From Rhizobiales bacterium Y(2018) (lineage in GTDB: Bacteria; Pseudomonadota; Alphaproteobacteria; Rhizobiales; Aestuariivirgaceae), in NCBI GenBank assembly GCA_005502925.1, contig SCPD01000015.1, positions 1 through 64,000 on the forward strand: 64,000 bases of DNA, written 5' to 3'. The translations under genes were made by a program, and so were the position numbers. Shown one piece after another: positions 8,556 to 17,555 of this stretch. Numbering within the stretch: position 1 is the first letter of the stretch; each line of letters begins with the position of its first letter. Below the pieces are notes generated by a model, which saw nothing but the letters and a program-made list of their open reading frames with translations, searched no databases and was not told where the DNA came from.

Positions 8556-9470
8556 CTCCGGCGCCGTATCCCCTCCCCCAATGCCCTTTTCGTCTTCGAG
8601 GCGGCCGCGCGTCTCGGCAGCTTTTCGCGCGCGGCGAACGAGCTCAACATCACCCAGCCGGCGGTGAGCCACGCGGTGGCGACGCTCGAGGCGCATCTGG
8701 GGCAGAAGCTCTTTCAGCGCACCGGCCCACGGGTCGAATTGACCGAAAACGGTACGCGGCTCGCCCGTGTGACGACACGCAGCTTCCACGCCATCGAAGG
8801 CGTGCTGGGTGAGATCGAAGGCCGCGACAGCGGGCGCGAAGTGGTGATGCTGTCGATCTCGTCCAGCATGGCCACGCACTGGCTTTTGCCGCGCTACGAT
8901 AGATTCCGCGACAGTTTCCCCGACACCGACCTGCAGTTTCAGCTCATTCCCGGCAGCGTCGGCGGGCCTTTGCACAATTGCGATCTGGGTCTGCGTGTGG
9001 CGGTGGGCGAAGACAGCCGGAAATTGGAGGGCCGTTTCGCACCCGAACGCATCCTGGTCGCCGGCACACCGGCCTATCTGCAGGAACACGGCACGTTCGA
9101 GGCGCCGCTGAAAGCCCACACGCTCATCGAGCTTTCCGAGCACTGGTTCGACTGGACGGAATATACCGCGCGCATCGGCCAGCGCGTGCCGAGCCATTAT
9201 GAGCGCATGTCCTTCTCCGACTATGCGGTGGTGCTGCAGGCGGCTCTCAGCGGCCAGGGCCTCGTTCTCGCCTGGACCTCGGTCGCTTCCCGCCTTCTCA
9301 TCTCAGGCATGCTGGTGAAGGCCTGCGACCGCATCATCACCACCGACCGCGCCTATCACTTCGTCACCTCCGGCCAGCGCGTCGTGCGGCCGATCGTCAA
9401 CCGCGTGCGCGACTGGCTGATCGCCGAGATGCAGGAGGAAGAGCGCCAGCTGGCGGCGATGTTTGCGTGA
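8550..9470 (+). CDS. LysR-family transcriptional regulator (GcvA-like)
   Basis: A 306-residue LysR regulator. The HTH is visible (NALFVFEAAARLGSFSRAAN, then ITQPAVSHAVATLEAHLGQK), followed by a substrate-binding domain (MATHWLLPRYDRF, AALSGQGLVLAW). It is divergently transcribed from the operon starting at 8425, the usual arrangement for a LysR protein and its target. The start codon lies inside the inverted repeat at 8533-8555 and no strong ribosome binding site is seen, so autorepression or leaderless-type initiation is possible. The operon also ends with a second LysR gene at 78. Confidence 0.92.
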   Translation: MILRRRIPSPNALFVFEAAARLGSFSRAANELNITQPAVSHAVATLEAHLGQKLFQRTGPRVELTENGTRLARVTTRSFHAIEGVLGEIEGRDSGREVVMLSISSSMATHWLLPRYDRFRDSFPDTDLQFQLIPGSVGGPLHNCDLGLRVAVGEDSRKLEGRFAPERILVAGTPAYLQEHGTFEAPLKAHTLIELSEHWFDWTEYTARIGQRVPSHYERMSFSDYAVVLQAALSGQGLVLAWTSVASRLLISGMLVKACDRIITTDRAYHFVTSGQRVVRPIVNRVRDWLIAEMQEEERQLAAMFA

Positions 9471-9510
9471 GTGCCAGACGATCTCAACCTCTCCCTCCGC
9501 CGCCGAAGCT

Positions 9511-9560
9511 CACCCGCGTTCCCCCTTCTCCCGCCTGCGGGAGAAGGGGGAACGAGGGTG
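9511..9560. repeat. Long intergenic palindrome, possible bidirectional terminator
   Basis: GTTCCCCCTTCTCCCGC at 9518-9534 pairs perfectly over 17 bp with 9537-9553, leaving a 2-nt loop. Outer CACCC and GGGTG (9511-9515 and 9556-9560) extend the symmetry. It lies between two convergent genes (LysR ending 9470, permease ending 9593). The form fits a dispersed alphaproteobacterial REP-like palindrome that can also stop transcription from both sides. Confidence 0.7.
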
Positions 9561-9592
9561 AGTTCTGAGTCTCGTCATAGAGAGGGAGGTTT

Positions 9593-10402
9593 CTATCTCT
9601 CGTCATCCGCCTTGAGCAGCGAGACCGACAGCACGATCAGCACCAGCGAAGCGGCGATGATGAGCGTGCCGACGGCGTTGATCTCCGGCGTCAGACCGCG
9701 ACGCATCGTCGACCAGATATACATGGGCAGCGTGTTGTCGCGCCCGGTGAGGAAGAATGTCACCGGGATCTCGTCGAAGGAAAGCGTGAAGGACAGCAGC
9801 GCCGAGCCGATCATGGCGGAGCGGATATTGGGCAGGATGACGAGGAAGAAGGTCTCCCAGGGCTTGGCCCCCAGATCGGCCGCCGCCTCCTCATAGGAGC
9901 GGCTCAGCCGCTGCAATCTCGCGAAGACCTGCGTCACCACCACTGACAGCAGCGCCGTCGCGTGGCCGATGATGACCGTCTCGAGGCTGAGGTTGAAGCC
10001 CATCAGCTTGAAGAGATTGAGCATCGAGATGCCGGTAATGATGCCGGGCAGCACCAGCGGCAGCAGCACCAGGCGCCGGAACAACGTCTTGCCGGGGAAA
10101 TTCAGCCGGTCGAGCGCGAAGGCGGCGGGAACGCCGATGACGAGGGTCAGCACCGTCGCCAGCGACGCGACATAGAAGCTGTTGCGCAGCGCCCTGAGCA
10201 GATCCTCATTGGCGAAGACGCTCTGATACCATTTCCAGGTGAAACCCGAGAGCGGCAGCGTCAGAGAGCTCGAATCGTTGAAGCTGAAGACGATGAGGAC
10301 GATCACCGGCAGATAGAGAAAGGCCAGGATGCTGGCGATCATCGTCACGAAAACACCGGCGCCGAGGCGGCGGAACAGCGTGTTGTTGAGCGCCTGAATC
10401 AT
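9593..10402 (-). CDS. ABC transporter permease, PotC-like
   Basis: A 269-residue permease with strongly hydrophobic helices (MIASILAFLYLPVIVLIVF near the start) and the ATPase-docking loop EAAADLGAKPWETFFLVILP. The frame is open further upstream, but the ATG at 10402 (MIQALNNTLFRRL) directly follows the stop of the PotB-like gene at 10407. It is the last gene of the glutamine-synthetase/transporter operon and is followed by the strong palindrome at 9511-9560. Confidence 0.93.
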   Translation of the reverse strand: MIQALNNTLFRRLGAGVFVTMIASILAFLYLPVIVLIVFSFNDSSSLTLPLSGFTWKWYQSVFANEDLLRALRNSFYVASLATVLTLVIGVPAAFALDRLNFPGKTLFRRLVLLPLVLPGIITGISMLNLFKLMGFNLSLETVIIGHATALLSVVVTQVFARLQRLSRSYEEAAADLGAKPWETFFLVILPNIRSAMIGSALLSFTLSFDEIPVTFFLTGRDNTLPMYIWSTMRRGLTPEINAVGTLIIAASLVLIVLSVSLLKADDER

Positions 10403-10406
10403 GATC

Positions 10407-11276
10407 TCACCCGAGCCCGATCCGGTCTTTCCGCTGGAGGCGGTCGGACAGCTCGATGATGACCAGCACGATGATGAGCAGAACGACGGCGAGCGCCGAG
10501 CCCAGCGGCCAGTTGAGGGCGGCGCCATATTGCGAAGTGATCACATTGGCGATCATCACCCCATCCGGCCCGCCGACCAGCATGGGCGCGATGAAGTCTC
10601 CGAAAGTGAGACAGAAGGTGAAGGTGGCCCCGGCGATGACGCCCGGCAGCGACAAGGGCCAGATGACCTTGGCAAGCGTGCCCCAGGGCGGCACACCCAG
10701 ATCGCCCGCCGCCTCGACCAGATTGCGCGGAATTTTCTCGAGGGCTGTAAAGATCGGCATGACCATGAAGGGGATGAAGATGTAGGTCAGCGTCACCACC
10801 ATCGAAAACTGGTTGTAGAGCAGAAGATCGGTGGGCGCCGAGAGGATGCCGGTCCAGACGAGAAAGGAATTGAGCACGCCTTCGCTGCCGAGGATGGTCT
10901 TCCAGATATAGGCGCGCAGCAGATAGGACACCCAGAGCGGTGCGATGACCGCCATATAGAGAAGGCTGCGGACCCGCGACGACTTCACCTTGAAGACGAG
11001 AAAATAGGCGAAAGGATAAGCGAGCAGCAGCGACAGGCCTGTCACCATCAGAGCGATCTTACCGGTACGCAGCAGCACCTGGTAATATTGCGGATCGGCG
11101 AATATCTGCGCGTAATTGCCGAACTGAAAGGCCGGTATGAAGGTCGGGTATTTCTTCAGCCAGAAGCTGTAGGTGAAGATGATGAGATAGGGGATGAACA
11201 GGAAGAGGACCGCCCAGACGAGCGGCGCCGAAAGCACCGCAAGGCCGGGCAGCCTGTCGAGCCGGAACCCCTTCAT
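10407..11276 (-). CDS. ABC transporter permease, PotB-like
   Basis: A 289-residue permease. Hydrophobic segments start at LAVLSAPLVWAVLFLFIPYL, and the EAA loop reads EAAGDLGVPPWGTLAKVIWP. The start overlaps the stop of the ATPase gene by 4 nt (ATGA). With the PotC-like partner it forms the membrane part of the second polyamine-type importer in the window. Confidence 0.93.
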   Translation of the reverse strand: MKGFRLDRLPGLAVLSAPLVWAVLFLFIPYLIIFTYSFWLKKYPTFIPAFQFGNYAQIFADPQYYQVLLRTGKIALMVTGLSLLLAYPFAYFLVFKVKSSRVRSLLYMAVIAPLWVSYLLRAYIWKTILGSEGVLNSFLVWTGILSAPTDLLLYNQFSMVVTLTYIFIPFMVMPIFTALEKIPRNLVEAAGDLGVPPWGTLAKVIWPLSLPGVIAGATFTFCLTFGDFIAPMLVGGPDGVMIANVITSQYGAALNWPLGSALAVVLLIIVLVIIELSDRLQRKDRIGLG

Positions 11277-12379
11277 GCCCGGTCATCCTCGGTGAACAGC
11301 GCCAGGCTGTCGGCATCCGCTGCGAGCCTGATCCGCTCGCCCTTCTCGGGCGCCGCCTTGAGCGCACCGGTCGTGCCGAGCTGCTGATCGCACAGCAAAG
11401 GCTCGCCGGAGGAGAGCCGGCAGCGCAGCCTGATGCTGTTGCCGTGAAAATGCCGCTCCTCCACCTCGCAGTCGATGGCATTGGCGGGTGGCGCCACGCC
11501 ATTCACCAGGCCGGTGATCTGCAGTTTCTCCGGGCGGATCCCGACGATCACATGCTGGCCGGCGACGACACTTCGTACCGGCGGGCATTCGAATTTGAAG
11601 CCGGCATGGTCGACCGTAACGGCACTTTTCGATATGCCCGACACGACGCCTTTCAGAAGATTCGACGTGCCGACGAAATTCGCCACATAGGTCGAGGCCG
11701 GGCGGTCATAGAGCTCGCTCGGCGTGCCGGCCTGCGCCACGCGGCCATTATGCATGACGACGATGCGGTCCGACATCACGAGCGCCTCGGTCTGGTCATG
11801 CGTCACCATGACGAAGGTCAAACCGAGCTTGCGATGCAGATGCTTAAGCTCGACCTGCATCGCTTCGCGCAAGTTTGCGTCGAGCGCCGAAAGCGGCTCG
11901 TCGAGCAGCAGCACGCGCGGCCGGCGGATGATGGCGCGGGCGAGAGCCACGCGCTGGCGCTGCCCACCCGACAACTGGTGCGGCATGCGGTCCGCCTTGT
12001 CGGAGAGGCCGACGAGCTGCAGCGTCTCCTCCACCTTGCGGGTGATGTCGGCACGCTCGAGCCGCAGCCGCTCCAGGCCGAAAGCGACATTGCGGGTGAT
12101 GGTGAGATGCGGGAATAGCGCATAGTCCTGGAACACCATGTTCACATCGCGTCTATAGGGCGGCAGGTGGGTGACATCCTTCCCGTCGAGCCTGACCGCG
12201 CCGCGGTCCGGCAGCTCGAAGCCCGCCAGCATGCGCAGCAAGGTCGTCTTGCCGCAGCCCGAGGGACCGAGCAGCGTGATGAATTCGCCTTCCGCGATAT
12301 CCAGCCGGACGTCATCGACGGCGACGATCTTGCCTCCGAAAATGCGCGATACATGGTCGATCTCAATGATCGGCTTCAT
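11273..12379 (-). CDS. Spermidine/putrescine-type ABC transporter ATP-binding protein
   Basis: A 368-residue PotA-like ATPase with Walker A (LGPSGCGKTT), signature LSGGQRQR, Walker B (LLLDEPLSALD), switch His (VTHDQTEAL) and a TOBE-type C-terminus (VGIRPEKLQ). It lies downstream of the binding-protein gene. The stem-loop at 12407-12439 separates the two and could lower its expression relative to the binding protein. Confidence 0.95.
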   Translation of the reverse strand: MKPIIEIDHVSRIFGGKIVAVDDVRLDIAEGEFITLLGPSGCGKTTLLRMLAGFELPDRGAVRLDGKDVTHLPPYRRDVNMVFQDYALFPHLTITRNVAFGLERLRLERADITRKVEETLQLVGLSDKADRMPHQLSGGQRQRVALARAIIRRPRVLLLDEPLSALDANLREAMQVELKHLHRKLGLTFVMVTHDQTEALVMSDRIVVMHNGRVAQAGTPSELYDRPASTYVANFVGTSNLLKGVVSGISKSAVTVDHAGFKFECPPVRSVVAGQHVIVGIRPEKLQITGLVNGVAPPANAIDCEVEERHFHGNSIRLRCRLSSGEPLLCDQQLGTTGALKAAPEKGERIRLAADADSLALFTEDDRA

Positions 12380-12406
12380 GAGACAGGACCTTCCGAATGA
12401 AACGGT

Positions 12407-12439
12407 GCCGGACCCGCCGCCCTCTCCCGCGGGTCCGGC
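12407..12439 (-). promoter_or_regulatory. Intercistronic stem-loop between binding protein and ATPase genes
   Basis: GCCGGACCCGC (12407-12417) and GCGGGTCCGGC (12429-12439) form a perfect 11-bp stem with an 11-nt loop, without a clear T-run. In ABC operons such structures often stabilise the upstream binding-protein message or attenuate transcription into the membrane genes. That role is inferred here. Confidence 0.6.
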
Positions 12440-12458
12440 TTCATACGCTGAAATCCGC

Positions 12459-13514
12459 TCAATTGGCGGCCTTCACCGCATTCCAGGCATTGGTATAGGC
12501 TTCCAGCCGCGCGCCGAGATTACGCCACAGCATGAGACTGTCGAGATAGGCCGGATCGTCCTGATGCAGCGCGTCATATTGCTCAGGCTTCATGCATTTC
12601 TTGGCGGCGATCGGATTGGCGGCGGAATAGCCGTTCACATTGGCGACACCGCATTGCCCGAGCTCCGAGCTCTGCATGTTGAGGAACTTGTAGACGCAGT
12701 CCTTGTTCGGCGTGTCCTTGACGATCATCCAGGAATCGAGCCAGCCCTCGGCATTCTCCTTGGGGATGAACTCCTTGACGTCGATGCCCTTGGCCTTGAT
12801 CTGCGCCGACTGATAGCCGGCCCAGGTATTGGAGATCCACACCTCGCCCGCCACGTAGAGATCGACCAGCTCGCCGGCGGTCGCCCAATATTTGCGGATC
12901 AGCGGCTTCTGCGCGATCAGCTTCTGCTTGGCCTGCTCGATCTGCGCGTCGTTCAGCTCATAGATGTTGGTGTTGCCTTCGAGACGGGCCGCCACATAGA
13001 TGGCGCTCTTATCGTCCCACAGCGACACCTTGCCCTTATACTGCTCGTTCCAGAGATCGGCGATCGAGGTCGGCGGCGTCGGGAATTTGTCGACGCGGTA
13101 CATGAAGGCGATGGCGCCCCAGGCATAGGGCATGCCGTAGGTCACGCCGTCCTTGTTGATGCCGGCCGATTTGCGGAACTTCTCATAGATATTGTTCCAT
13201 TCGGTGATCTTCGAGGTATCGAGCGGCTCAACGAAGCCGGCATCGACCATCGTATAGGTCGTGTCGAGCGACGGCGTGATGATGTCATAGACACTGCCGC
13301 CGGCGGCGAGCTTCGGCGCGAAATCATCATTCGAGCCGACATAAGTGGCCGACACCTTGCAGCCCGATTCCGTCTCGAACTGCTTGATGAAGCTCGGATC
13401 GGCATAACCTTCCCAGGTCAGGATATTCACCTGGCCATCGGCGAAAGCCGGCCCGGCGGTGAGGCCGAGCGCCACCAGCGCCGCCGACATCTTTCCAACG
13501 AACGTAGTCTTCAT
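12459..13514 (-). CDS. Extracellular solute-binding protein, PotD/spermidine type
   Basis: A 351-residue periplasmic binding protein with a classical Sec signal peptide (MKTTFVGKMSAALVALGLTA, cleavage likely after AFA) and mature start DGQVNILTWEGYADPSF, as in polyamine-type family 1 binding proteins. The ATG at 13514 has a purine-rich leader. The frame continues upstream but only as antisense to the regulator gene. It follows the sigma-54 activator gene by 28 nt and opens the transporter part of the operon. Ligand unknown. The glutamine-synthetase-like neighbours suggest an amine. Confidence 0.92.
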   Translation of the reverse strand: MKTTFVGKMSAALVALGLTAGPAFADGQVNILTWEGYADPSFIKQFETESGCKVSATYVGSNDDFAPKLAAGGSVYDIITPSLDTTYTMVDAGFVEPLDTSKITEWNNIYEKFRKSAGINKDGVTYGMPYAWGAIAFMYRVDKFPTPPTSIADLWNEQYKGKVSLWDDKSAIYVAARLEGNTNIYELNDAQIEQAKQKLIAQKPLIRKYWATAGELVDLYVAGEVWISNTWAGYQSAQIKAKGIDVKEFIPKENAEGWLDSWMIVKDTPNKDCVYKFLNMQSSELGQCGVANVNGYSAANPIAAKKCMKPEQYDALHQDDPAYLDSLMLWRNLGARLEAYTNAWNAVKAAN

Positions 13515-13542
13515 AGGTTTCCTCCGTTTCTTGTTTCTGGCT

Positions 13543-14895
13543 TCAGTCTTTCTCTTGTGTCTTGCGCACAATTGTTCCGATATCGACGCCGAGCGCATCG
13601 GCCGCCTTGCGCTTCGAGCCGAGCTTGCCGATCGTCGCTTCGATGATCTGGCGCTCATAGGCCCTGACGCGTGTTTTGAGATTCCCGCCATCGTCGAGCT
13701 GGGCGTTCTGCGGCACGAGGCGCAGCAGCACGCTTTCGGGGAGATGACTGGGATCGGCCTTGCCCGCGGCAAGCACCGAGATCTGCTGGATGATGTTCTG
13801 CAGCTCGCGGATATTGCCGGGAAAGGAATAGGCCATCAGATATTTCCGGCAGTCCTCCGAGAGGACGAGCGGCTGGTCGCGCTGCACATTGACCCCGGCG
13901 ACGAAAAAGTCGATCAGCTCGCCGATCAGCTCCGGTGTCTCGCGCAAAGAGCGCACCGAAAGCGGCACGACGGCGAGCCGGTAATAGAGATCGCGGCGGA
14001 AATGGCCGGTCTGCACCATCTGGGCCAGATCGCGATTGGTGGCGGCGATGATCCTGACTTTCACCGATTTCTCGGTCGAGCCGCCGACCTTCTGCACCGA
14101 ACCGGTTTCGAGGAATTTGAGCAGCTTCGCCTGCATCGCGAGCGGGATCTCGCCCACCTCGTCAAGGAACAGCATGCCGCCATCGGCCGCCTCGATCAGG
14201 CCTTTCTTGCCGCCCGACAGAGCGCCGGTGAAGGCGCCGCGCTCATAGCCGAACATTTCGGATTCGAACAATGTGTCGGGGATCGAGCCGCAATTGACAT
14301 GGACGAAGGGGGCGGCGGGCGACGCGCCATAGGTGTGGAGGTAACGCGCGATCTCCGTCTTGCCGACGCCCGATTCACCGAGCAGCAGCACACGCGCGCC
14401 TTGCCGCATCGCCCGTTCGCCGAGCGTGATGATCTGGTTGAGATAGGGTGAGATGCGGCGCTGATGGGCGAGATCGGGCTTCGCTGCGCGCTGGCCCATG
14501 AGGCGGAAGGCCGGACGTTTGCCGCCGCCTTGCGCCCGCTCGCGCTCATGGTCGAGAACCTGCAGATCATGCAGCACGACTACCACGCCTTGCGATGCGC
14601 CAGGAAGCTCGCCGCCGATCCGCCGGATCAGCGCCATGATCTGCCGCCCGCCCTCGAGCTCGATCAGCGTCTCCGCCTTGAGGCCCGCTTCGACGAGCTC
14701 CACCAGCCGCGAGAAGGGCTGGAAGCCGCCGCAGCTGTCGAAGAGACGCCGGCCGAGGAGTGCATCGCGGCCGAAGCCCAGAAGTGTCACCGCCGCGGCG
14801 TTGAGATCGCGGACAAGTCCCGTTTCATCGATGACCAGGACACCCTCGGGCAGAGCGTCGATGGCATTGCCGGGGAAGGAGGTGGAGCGGGTCAT
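13543..14895 (-). CDS. Sigma-54-dependent transcriptional activator (PAS, AAA+, Fis-type HTH)
   Basis: A 450-residue NtrC-superfamily activator. Residues 10-115 look like a PAS domain. The AAA+ core has Walker A (GESGVGKT, 173-180), the sigma-54 contact loop GAFTGA (220-225), Walker B (LFLDEVGE, 242-249) and a sensor segment RIIAATNRDL. A C-terminal Fis-type HTH is at about 410-447 (RKAADALGVDIGTIVRK). There is no receiver domain, so it is not a classical response regulator. Its start overlaps the PAS-protein stop by 4 nt, so the two are co-translated and may form one signalling unit. It is the likely activator of the -24/-12 promoters at 18958 and 21719. Confidence 0.95.
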   Translation of the reverse strand: MTRSTSFPGNAIDALPEGVLVIDETGLVRDLNAAAVTLLGFGRDALLGRRLFDSCGGFQPFSRLVELVEAGLKAETLIELEGGRQIMALIRRIGGELPGASQGVVVVLHDLQVLDHERERAQGGGKRPAFRLMGQRAAKPDLAHQRRISPYLNQIITLGERAMRQGARVLLLGESGVGKTEIARYLHTYGASPAAPFVHVNCGSIPDTLFESEMFGYERGAFTGALSGGKKGLIEAADGGMLFLDEVGEIPLAMQAKLLKFLETGSVQKVGGSTEKSVKVRIIAATNRDLAQMVQTGHFRRDLYYRLAVVPLSVRSLRETPELIGELIDFFVAGVNVQRDQPLVLSEDCRKYLMAYSFPGNIRELQNIIQQISVLAAGKADPSHLPESVLLRLVPQNAQLDDGGNLKTRVRAYERQIIEATIGKLGSKRKAADALGVDIGTIVRKTQEKD

Positions 14896-16055
14896 GACGC
14901 CCGTCCGATCCGGGCGGCGCCGGGTGTCAGCCGCAGGCTGAGCACGCAGCGCGGCTCCTGGTCTTCGCGCTGCAGCGCCGAGACGATGGCGAGACAGGGA
15001 AGCGCGCCGCCGTCACGGTGCATCGCCTGGCCCTCGACGCGCTGGGCGAGCTGCGGCGGGCGCGCCGTGGCCAGCAAATCCTTGATATCCTGGCGCAGGC
15101 GCAAGAGATCACCGAGATCGCGTCCAAGGACGGTATCGGCCGGCCAGCCCAGGCTCCATTCGACGGCCGGGTTGGCGCCGATGATCTGCCCTGCCCCATC
15201 CGTCACGATGATCGGATCGGCCACCGCGGCCAATATGTCGAGCGCGGTCGCGGCCTGGACCGCGAGATCGCGTTCCACCATGCGCCGTGCATTGACCTCG
15301 CGCACCACGCCCCAGAAGCGATGGAGCTGTCCGTCTCTGATATCGGCGCGCACATCGTTTTCGATGAAGACGTCGACGCCGTCATAACGATGGTCGCGCG
15401 ACAGCGCCGCGTCGATGTTCCAGTTCGCCTGGATCAAGGTGCGCACGAAGACTTCATTATCGGGATTGCGCGGAAACACCTCGCGGACATTGCGCGTATT
15501 GAGGTCGTCGCCGATCGGCAGCTTGTAGAGCCGCGACATCGCCTCGTTGCAATAGCGCCAGCAGCAGCGGTTTTCGAAGACCTGTCGGATGATCTCATGC
15601 TCGGGCGCCGTCAGGTCCACCGGTTCGATGAATTCCACGCAGTAACTGGCGTCGCGCGCCGAGAAGACGATGCTCGACAGCAGCTCGTTCTCGCGCCGCA
15701 TCGCATCGATCTGGCGCAGCGTGTCGTCGAGCGGAAATTTGACGATGCGGGCGCAGCGGCCGAGCTCCGCATCCTCCACCACGTCGATATTGGCGGCGAC
15801 CTCGATGAGCTTGCGCTCGGCGCTGCGGACCTGGATGCGGACGAAGGTCAAGGGCGCCGCGCTTTTGGCCTGCAGCACACGCTCGATAACTTCACGTGAC
15901 TGCGGTGGATAGACGAGCTCGAAGCCGGCGCCGGCGAGCTTGCCCGGCCGGAAGCCGAGCTCGCGCTCCTCGGTCGCATTGGCATAGACGATGCGCCCCT
16001 CCTCCGACACGAGGTCGAAGAGGAAAGGCGCGGTCCGGATCAGCCTGTCATCCAC
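14892..16055 (-). CDS. Multi-PAS sensor protein without output domain
   Basis: A 387-residue soluble protein with an apparent N-terminal PAS (FLFDLVSEEGRIVYANATEE), a middle region with a PAS-like part (YCVEFIEPVDLTAPEHEIIR), and a C-terminal PAS (ILAAVADPIIVTDGAGQIIG). No histidine kinase, GGDEF or HTH region follows, since the protein ends soon after the last PAS. GTG at 16055 is the probable start. Because it overlaps the sigma-54 activator gene by 4 nt, I infer that it senses a small molecule or redox state and controls the activator by protein contact. Confidence 0.85.
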   Translation of the reverse strand: MDDRLIRTAPFLFDLVSEEGRIVYANATEERELGFRPGKLAGAGFELVYPPQSREVIERVLQAKSAAPLTFVRIQVRSAERKLIEVAANIDVVEDAELGRCARIVKFPLDDTLRQIDAMRRENELLSSIVFSARDASYCVEFIEPVDLTAPEHEIIRQVFENRCCWRYCNEAMSRLYKLPIGDDLNTRNVREVFPRNPDNEVFVRTLIQANWNIDAALSRDHRYDGVDVFIENDVRADIRDGQLHRFWGVVREVNARRMVERDLAVQAATALDILAAVADPIIVTDGAGQIIGANPAVEWSLGWPADTVLGRDLGDLLRLRQDIKDLLATARPPQLAQRVEGQAMHRDGGALPCLAIVSALQREDQEPRCVLSLRLTPGAARIGRAS

Positions 16056-16073
16056 CCCAAACAGTCCTTCCAG

Positions 16074-17549
16074 TTACGGCAAGCAATCGAGATAGGTCTT
16101 CACGTCCCAGTCGGACGCTTCCCAGATGAAGCGGTCCCATTCGTCGCGCTTATAGGCATCGAACACCTCATACATGCGGCCGGGCAACGCCTTGCGGATC
16201 ACCGGATCGTCACGCAGCGCGTTGAGCGCGTCATTGAGATTCATCGGAATGCGCTCGACATGCTCGCCCGAATTCATCACCTCGACCAGGTTGCGTTCCT
16301 CGGGCTCGCCCGGATCGATCTGGTTCCTGAGCCCGTCATCCATGCCCTTATAAAGCGCCGCCATCATCAGATAGGGGTTCACCATCGAATCGCAGGGGCG
16401 GTATTCGAAGCGGTCAGGCCCCGACACGCGCACCGCGCAGGAGCGATTCTGCAGGCCCCAGCTGATGGCGAGTGGCGCCCACAGGCCCGTATCGTTGAGA
16501 CGGCGATAGGAGTTCACCGTCGAGCAGGCGATCGCCGTCATGCCGGAAAGATGCTTGAGGAGCCCGCCCAGCGCATGCCGGCCGACCGCCGCCGGCTTCC
16601 AGGTCTCGGCCTCGTCGCGCAATTCGTTCTTGCCGCCCTTGCGATAGGTGAAGACATCGTCGAGGCCGGGCTGCGGGCCGTTCACCAGCTTCACCACCTC
16701 GCTGTCGCCGCCCGACCACAAAGAGATATTGTGATGGCAGCCATTGGCCGAGGTGCCCATATAGGGCTTGGTCATGAAGCAGGCGATGAGGTTGAACTCA
16801 CGCGCCACCTGCGCGCAGATCTGCCGGTAGGTGGTGAGCCGGTCGGCGGTGCGCAGCGGCTCGTCGAACATGTAATTGAGCTCGACTTGGCCGGGCGCGT
16901 CTTCATGGTCGCCCTGGATGATGTCGAGTCCCATGGCGATCGAATACTCATAGACCTTGAGCCATACCGGTGCGAGCTGCTCGAACTGCTCGATATGATA
17001 GGCATAGGGCTTGGTCGTGCCTTCGAACGGGATGTCGGGCGATGATCCTTTCTTCAGCCACAGCATTTCCGGCTCGCAGCCGACGCGCATATGCATGTCA
17101 TGCGTGGCGCGAAACTCGTTGTCGATGCGGCGCAGATTGCCGCGCGCATCCGGCTCGAAATAACTCCCCGGCTTGTCGGCGTCCTCCTCCATGTAGAAGA
17201 GCGTGCAGAAGACCCGCGCCATGCGCTTGTTCCAGGGCAGCTGGCAGAAGGTCTCGGGGTCCGGAAGGGCGATCACCTCATGGGAGTTGGCCGGGAAGGC
17301 GATGAGCTTGCCATGCCGGTCGGGAAACACATTGACGACGCCACCCATGAAGGTCTGGACGCCCTTGCGCGCCAGCTGCTCCCAATGGCGCGCCGGACAG
17401 GCCTTGCCCATCACCCGGCCGGTGATGGAGATATATTGCAGATAGATGTAGTCGACCCCCAGCTCGTCGATCTTGGCCTGGACTTTCCGGACAAGCTCGG
17501 CGCGGCCGACGGCGTTGCGATGCACTTCAAAATCGGTTTGCTTGCTCAT
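16074..17549 (-). CDS. Glutamine synthetase family protein (gamma-glutamyl-amine ligase-like)
   Basis: A 491-residue member of the glutamine synthetase fold. Key regions are GCEPEML (metal Glu159/Glu161), GQVELNY (Glu223), NGCHHNISL (His about 272), NSYRRL and YRPCDSMVNPYL. The N-terminal beta-grasp is atypical for GlnA, and no adenylylation-type tail is recognised. Family relatives join glutamate to amines such as putrescine, methylamine or aniline using ATP. It lies 6 nt downstream of a second, shorter GS-like gene and upstream of the PAS sensor in one operon with a polyamine-type transporter, so gamma-glutamylation of an imported or oxidised amine is the best inference. Confidence 0.9.
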   Translation of the reverse strand: MSKQTDFEVHRNAVGRAELVRKVQAKIDELGVDYIYLQYISITGRVMGKACPARHWEQLARKGVQTFMGGVVNVFPDRHGKLIAFPANSHEVIALPDPETFCQLPWNKRMARVFCTLFYMEEDADKPGSYFEPDARGNLRRIDNEFRATHDMHMRVGCEPEMLWLKKGSSPDIPFEGTTKPYAYHIEQFEQLAPVWLKVYEYSIAMGLDIIQGDHEDAPGQVELNYMFDEPLRTADRLTTYRQICAQVAREFNLIACFMTKPYMGTSANGCHHNISLWSGGDSEVVKLVNGPQPGLDDVFTYRKGGKNELRDEAETWKPAAVGRHALGGLLKHLSGMTAIACSTVNSYRRLNDTGLWAPLAISWGLQNRSCAVRVSGPDRFEYRPCDSMVNPYLMMAALYKGMDDGLRNQIDPGEPEERNLVEVMNSGEHVERIPMNLNDALNALRDDPVIRKALPGRMYEVFDAYKRDEWDRFIWEASDWDVKTYLDCLP

Positions 17550-17555
17550 TTTTCC

